A stretch of 64,000 bases of DNA from Takakia lepidozioides (Eukaryota; Streptophyta; Takakiopsida; Takakiales; Takakiaceae). The stretch covers positions 82,855,171-82,919,170 of the forward strand of contig CM060732.1 of assembly GCA_030704615.1 (NCBI GenBank), written 5' to 3'. The notes under the pieces were generated by a model, which had not been told where the DNA came from, did not search any database, and saw only the letters and a program-made list of their open reading frames with translations. The translations under genes and the position numbers were made by a program. Of this stretch, positions 61,037 through 64,000 are shown piece by piece. Positions within the stretch are counted from its first letter, which is position 1; the number at the start of each line of letters is the position of its first letter.

Positions 61037-62066
61037 ATGATGAGGGTCTGCAATGTCATGTTGGGTCGCCCTCTCAGAGCCACCAAAAAGCTTCTGTAGC
61101 TTATAGGCATGCTCCTCATTAGAGATATCACATTGTCTTCATCATTGATAGGTGATCCAGCCGTTGACAATTGCTCCAGTAATGATCGAAAGGCATGAAT
61201 ATGCTTTGTCATGCTCTCGTTCTCCCTCATTTTAGTGTGGCAAGTTTATCACGCAGGTACATCTTAGTAATTGCATCCTGTGATTCAAACAACTTGGGCA
61301 ACTCATCCCAAACCTCTTTTGAATTATCAAGAGAGCTTACATGAGACACTTGATTGTCTTCAAGGCAATTTGTTATTAGTGTGAGAACGAGAGCATCTTT
61401 TTCGTCCCACTCCCTTTTACTGCCAGCACCTGTGGCTGGCGTATGTATGATCCAGGAGTTGGTGGAGGAGTAATTGGTCTTACCAGCGTTCCATCCACCA
61501 TATTGAAAAACTTTTCGGCTTTCAGAATTAACCTCACTCGATGTTTCCATACATGAAAATATGTACTATCAAATTTGGTTACATTCCTAAGGTCAGTTGC
61601 TTTGAATTGAGTCATTTCTGTTTTTCCTCTCTCATTCTTTTAACACTCTAAAAGATCTAAGTAACTTGGCTCTGATACCATGTCTGATATAAGAGAGATA
61701 ATACAAGAGTGTGCTTGAGAGAGATGAGAGAAGAAGTAAATCTCTTAATTAAAGAAGTGCTACCAAGCCTTAAATCCCTTCACACTGAAGAGGTGCAATC
61801 CTATGTAGAGTCATGTCCAAGTGTGATCTCTCACCTACTATCCAGTAAGATACTCTAGGCTATAACCCTGATCTATCATTCGCTGTACAGTTGATGCCAT
61901 TGACCTGTTGGGGACTAGTGTAACTTGTGGGGTAGTTTGGGCTTGAAGGATCTCTTCTTTCGCCTTTGTGGTAGTCGATGCTTTGGGATTCTTTTGATTC
62001 CATTACGTCTGCGGACCTGAAACTAGCTTGTAGCGAGTCTGGACGCGTACTTGGCAAAGGCACCCC
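61032..62066 (-). mobile_element. Nested Ty1/copia fragment (LTR, PBS, gag)
   Basis: This block splits the LINE reverse transcriptase between DFEKAFDKVGWQ and FLLAVLQKCG. On the minus strand it holds an LTR-like segment (about 61889-61681, starting TGT and ending ACA) and a primer-binding site TGGTATCAGAGCC complementary to initiator tRNA-Met (61680-61668). A gag (UBN2-type) gene follows, starting MTQFKATDLRNVTKFD at 61615, with VWKHRVRLILKAEKFF, WDEKDALVLTLI and MRSMPISYRSFLVALRGRPNMTL in shifted frames. It breaks off inside gag at about 61036, so there is no pol or second LTR. About 180 bp beyond the LTR (61890-62066) are unexplained. Confidence 0.8.
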
Positions 62067-62941
62067 TGTTGCCAACCCACTTTGTCGAATGCCTTCTCAA
62101 AGTCAAGCAGCCAGAGTGCCAGCGCCTGATTTGATGCGCTGGCGTATGCATCCGCCTCCTGGGCTAGTAGGACATTATCCAAAATATATCTGTCTTTTAC
62201 AAAACCGGCTTGACCTGTTCTAATCAATGAAGGGAGAAGGGGCTGGAGTCTGAGAGCTAGGGCCTTGGCAATAATTTTATAGGCCACGTTAAGCAGCATT
62301 ATGGGCCTATAATTATTTATGTCTGCTCTATCCCCTTTTTTAAAAAGGAGAGTAATGACCCCTTGAGACATGGATCCTGGCATAGCACCTTTCCTGTGGA
62401 TTTCATTTGCCATGTCACAAAACTCTTGAGCGATGCGAGGCCAGAAGGCCTTGTAAAACTCCATTGGCAGACCGTCAAGACCGGGAGTTTTACCCTTGCT
62501 CATTTGGTCCAGAGCGTCCTCCAGCTCCATAGGGGTGAATTCTTTGGACAAGGGTTGGTCCTCCCCTTCCCTGTATTGACTGGGGGTAGATTGCAGGCAT
62601 GCGTAAAGCAACTGGGCGCTGTCCACCCCCACCGGTTCTGCTTGGAATAGGGAGCTGAAGTGCTTGAAAGCCATCCCACAGAGCGCCTTTGGTTTGGAAG
62701 ATTTGTTGCCCTGACTGTCAATATATAACTCAGGAATGGTTTGCATGGCCCTTCTAAGCTTGGTTTTCTGAAAGAAATACTTAGACATTTTCTCTCCTTT
62801 GGCAGACCAATTGACCCCTGCTTGCATTCTCATTTTTTCCTGTTGTTGTTCCTGAAAGATCCCTAGATTGTATCGGGCCTCAAGGTAAGTCTGAAACGTA
62901 TGGTCATCGCATGCGCGAGATTCGATTTTTGTTTTGCACAC
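62066..62941 (-). mobile_element. LINE (L1-type), N-terminal reverse-transcriptase part
   Basis: The frame 62941-62066 encodes the first half of the LINE reverse transcriptase. Landmarks are NWSAKGEKMSKYFFQ, MELEDALDQMSKGKTPGLDGLPMEFYKAFW, GVITLLFKKGDRADINNYRPIMLLNVAYKIIAKALALRL, GFVKDRYILDNVLL and ALWLLDFEKAFDKVGW. It overlaps the endonuclease frame at 62863-62941, where one frameshift separates them. The nested copia fragment cuts it right after GWQ. Confidence 0.9.
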
Positions 62942-63742
62942 CTCAAGACATTTTTTAAGGGCTCTAACCTTCCTGGATCTGGCTGCAACAATGTCTTTAC
63001 TAAGGATCTGGCTGCATCTACAGGTAGCGCCAGCTTAGAGGTAAATCTCTCTATGGGGCAGTTTAAATGGTTGCCTGAATTATGCCATTCATCCTTTAAT
63101 GCCCGCATAAAGGATGGAATATTGAGAAGGGAGGAGTTTAGCTTGTAAATACCCCTACCTCTACGATGAGCGTTAGGGAAAGACAGCGAAGCCTCAATGA
63201 GGGCGTGATCAAAACCATGGGTAATGGGTTCCTGCGGCTTTCTAGTAGCATTGATGGATAAAGCCAGAGAGAGGTAAAATCCATCTAGGCGGGCCATACT
63301 GAGGTGTTCTAGTGCTCTATTGTTGGACCAGGTGAAGTGGGGGGAGGAGCCTAGATTAAGATGGGTGTCAGGGAGGATTTCTACTAGGCTGTGGGTTTGG
63401 AGGAGAGATTGCCATATTGCCTCTTCCTCCGGGTTGAGGGGTGTTGTCGCAGGACCTCTTATGTCAGAGTCATTCAACACCATATTGAAGTCCCCCCCTA
63501 GAACCCAATTGTTGATTTCCTTATGGCTGCAAATGTTTAAGTTAATCATCTCCCACAGGGCAGAACGATCCTTTGCATTATTAGGGGCATAAATGTTAAC
63601 CAGGCCTATGGGTTCCGGGTCGGACGGGAGCAGCAGGGAGCAGAACTGGACTCTTCCCATCTCCCAAGTTTCATCTTTCACCAAAAATTGCCTAATGGAA
63701 GGGGAAAGGAGGATGGTTGTACCCCCCCTTGATCCTTCGGAT
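62863..63742 (-). mobile_element. LINE (L1-type), endonuclease part
   Basis: The minus strand encodes the APE-type endonuclease of ORF2, minus its N-terminus: GGTTILLSPSIRQFLVKDE, LVNIYAPNN, WVLGGDFNMVLN, SSPHFTWSNN, SMARLDGFYLS and THGFDHALIEASL. Catalytic Asp and Asn in GDFN and the SDHxxI-type HGFDHALI site are visible. The element is truncated at its 5' end near 63742, where CACTA-like sequence begins. Confidence 0.88.
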
Positions 63743-63745
63743 GAA

Positions 63746-64000
63746 CACTACAACAGATTGCGGCTTTTATGACTCCCATGGGTGCGCAGTCATGACATAT
63801 TTGTGGCAGAAATGTCGTTTCCAGTCGTAAAATGCTTTTGAAGTCATAATGCAGGTCTGGGGAAGGCGTATATGCGACTACATGGCTCCGGACTCTGCGC
63901 AACACAGGTCAAACATGTTTGACCACGAATATTGGCATGGCAGATACGACTACCAGTCACGGTCATGGCTACACTGGAATGACGTGTGCATATTGCTAGA
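63746..64000. mobile_element. Possible CACTA-type transposon end
   Basis: LINE coding stops just left of CACTACAACAGATTGCGGC, which begins with the CACTA signature. The following 240 bp contain repeated short words (ATGACT/AGTCAT, GCGACTAC, CGACTACC) in both orientations, as in CACTA subterminal repeats. The other end is outside the window, so target duplications cannot be checked. Confidence 0.35.

Overview
The window is nuclear DNA from a land plant. The evidence is spliced genes with GT-AG introns, plant-specific families (SERK receptor kinases, GH28 polygalacturonase, plant RING-H2 and TOG-like proteins) and much decayed plant-type transposon sequence. Short introns among abundant repeats, and receptor-kinase genes with more introns than I recall for flowering-plant SERKs, would fit a lycophyte, fern or gymnosperm. 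The species cannot be fixed from sequence alone.

Five protein genes could be modelled from start to stop. (1) A 13-exon SERK-type LRR receptor kinase, 4662-14565 (+), 629 aa. (2) A single-exon zinc-ribbon plus RING-H2 E3 ligase, 19186-19977 (-), 263 aa. (3) An 8-exon secreted polygalacturonase, 31063-34782 (+), 445 aa. (4) A second SERK-like kinase with 14 exons, 36555-43656 (+), 616 aa. (5) A 5-exon ARM/TOG-repeat protein, 45456-47802 (-), 331 aa. All junctions keep frame. The two SERK genes lie in the same orientation about 22 kb apart and share exon sizes in the ectodomain, so they look like an old local duplication. Their kinase domains are interrupted at different positions. A sixth coding relic, 52759-53633 (-), resembles the DUF642 cell-wall family but is frameshifted.

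The rest is mostly mobile or repetitive. There is a Ty1/copia remnant at 25.6-27.4 kb (-), a Ty3/gypsy reverse-transcriptase relic at 51.4-52.3 kb (+), and an L1-type LINE at 58.1-63.7 kb (-). The LINE was later interrupted by a copia LTR/PBS/gag fragment and by a block ending in an organelle-like tRNA with a CAU anticodon. Small elements include several tRNA-derived SINE-like copies, a 473-bp hAT-like element with perfect 8-bp target duplications, a 1.37-kb inverted repeat built from AATTCAATTGAATT palindromes, a ~97-bp tandem array at 29.8-30.4 kb, and a possible CACTA end at the right edge.

Functionally, SERK proteins are co-receptors for steroid and peptide receptors, polygalacturonases remodel pectin, and the other two genes are an E3 ligase and a likely microtubule-related repeat protein. 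Nothing suggests that these neighbours form one pathway. I found no CRISPR array, bacterial operon or clearly new gene system. The most informative signals are the SERK intron differences, the hAT insertion whose empty site is also in the window, and the palindrome-rich inverted repeat.
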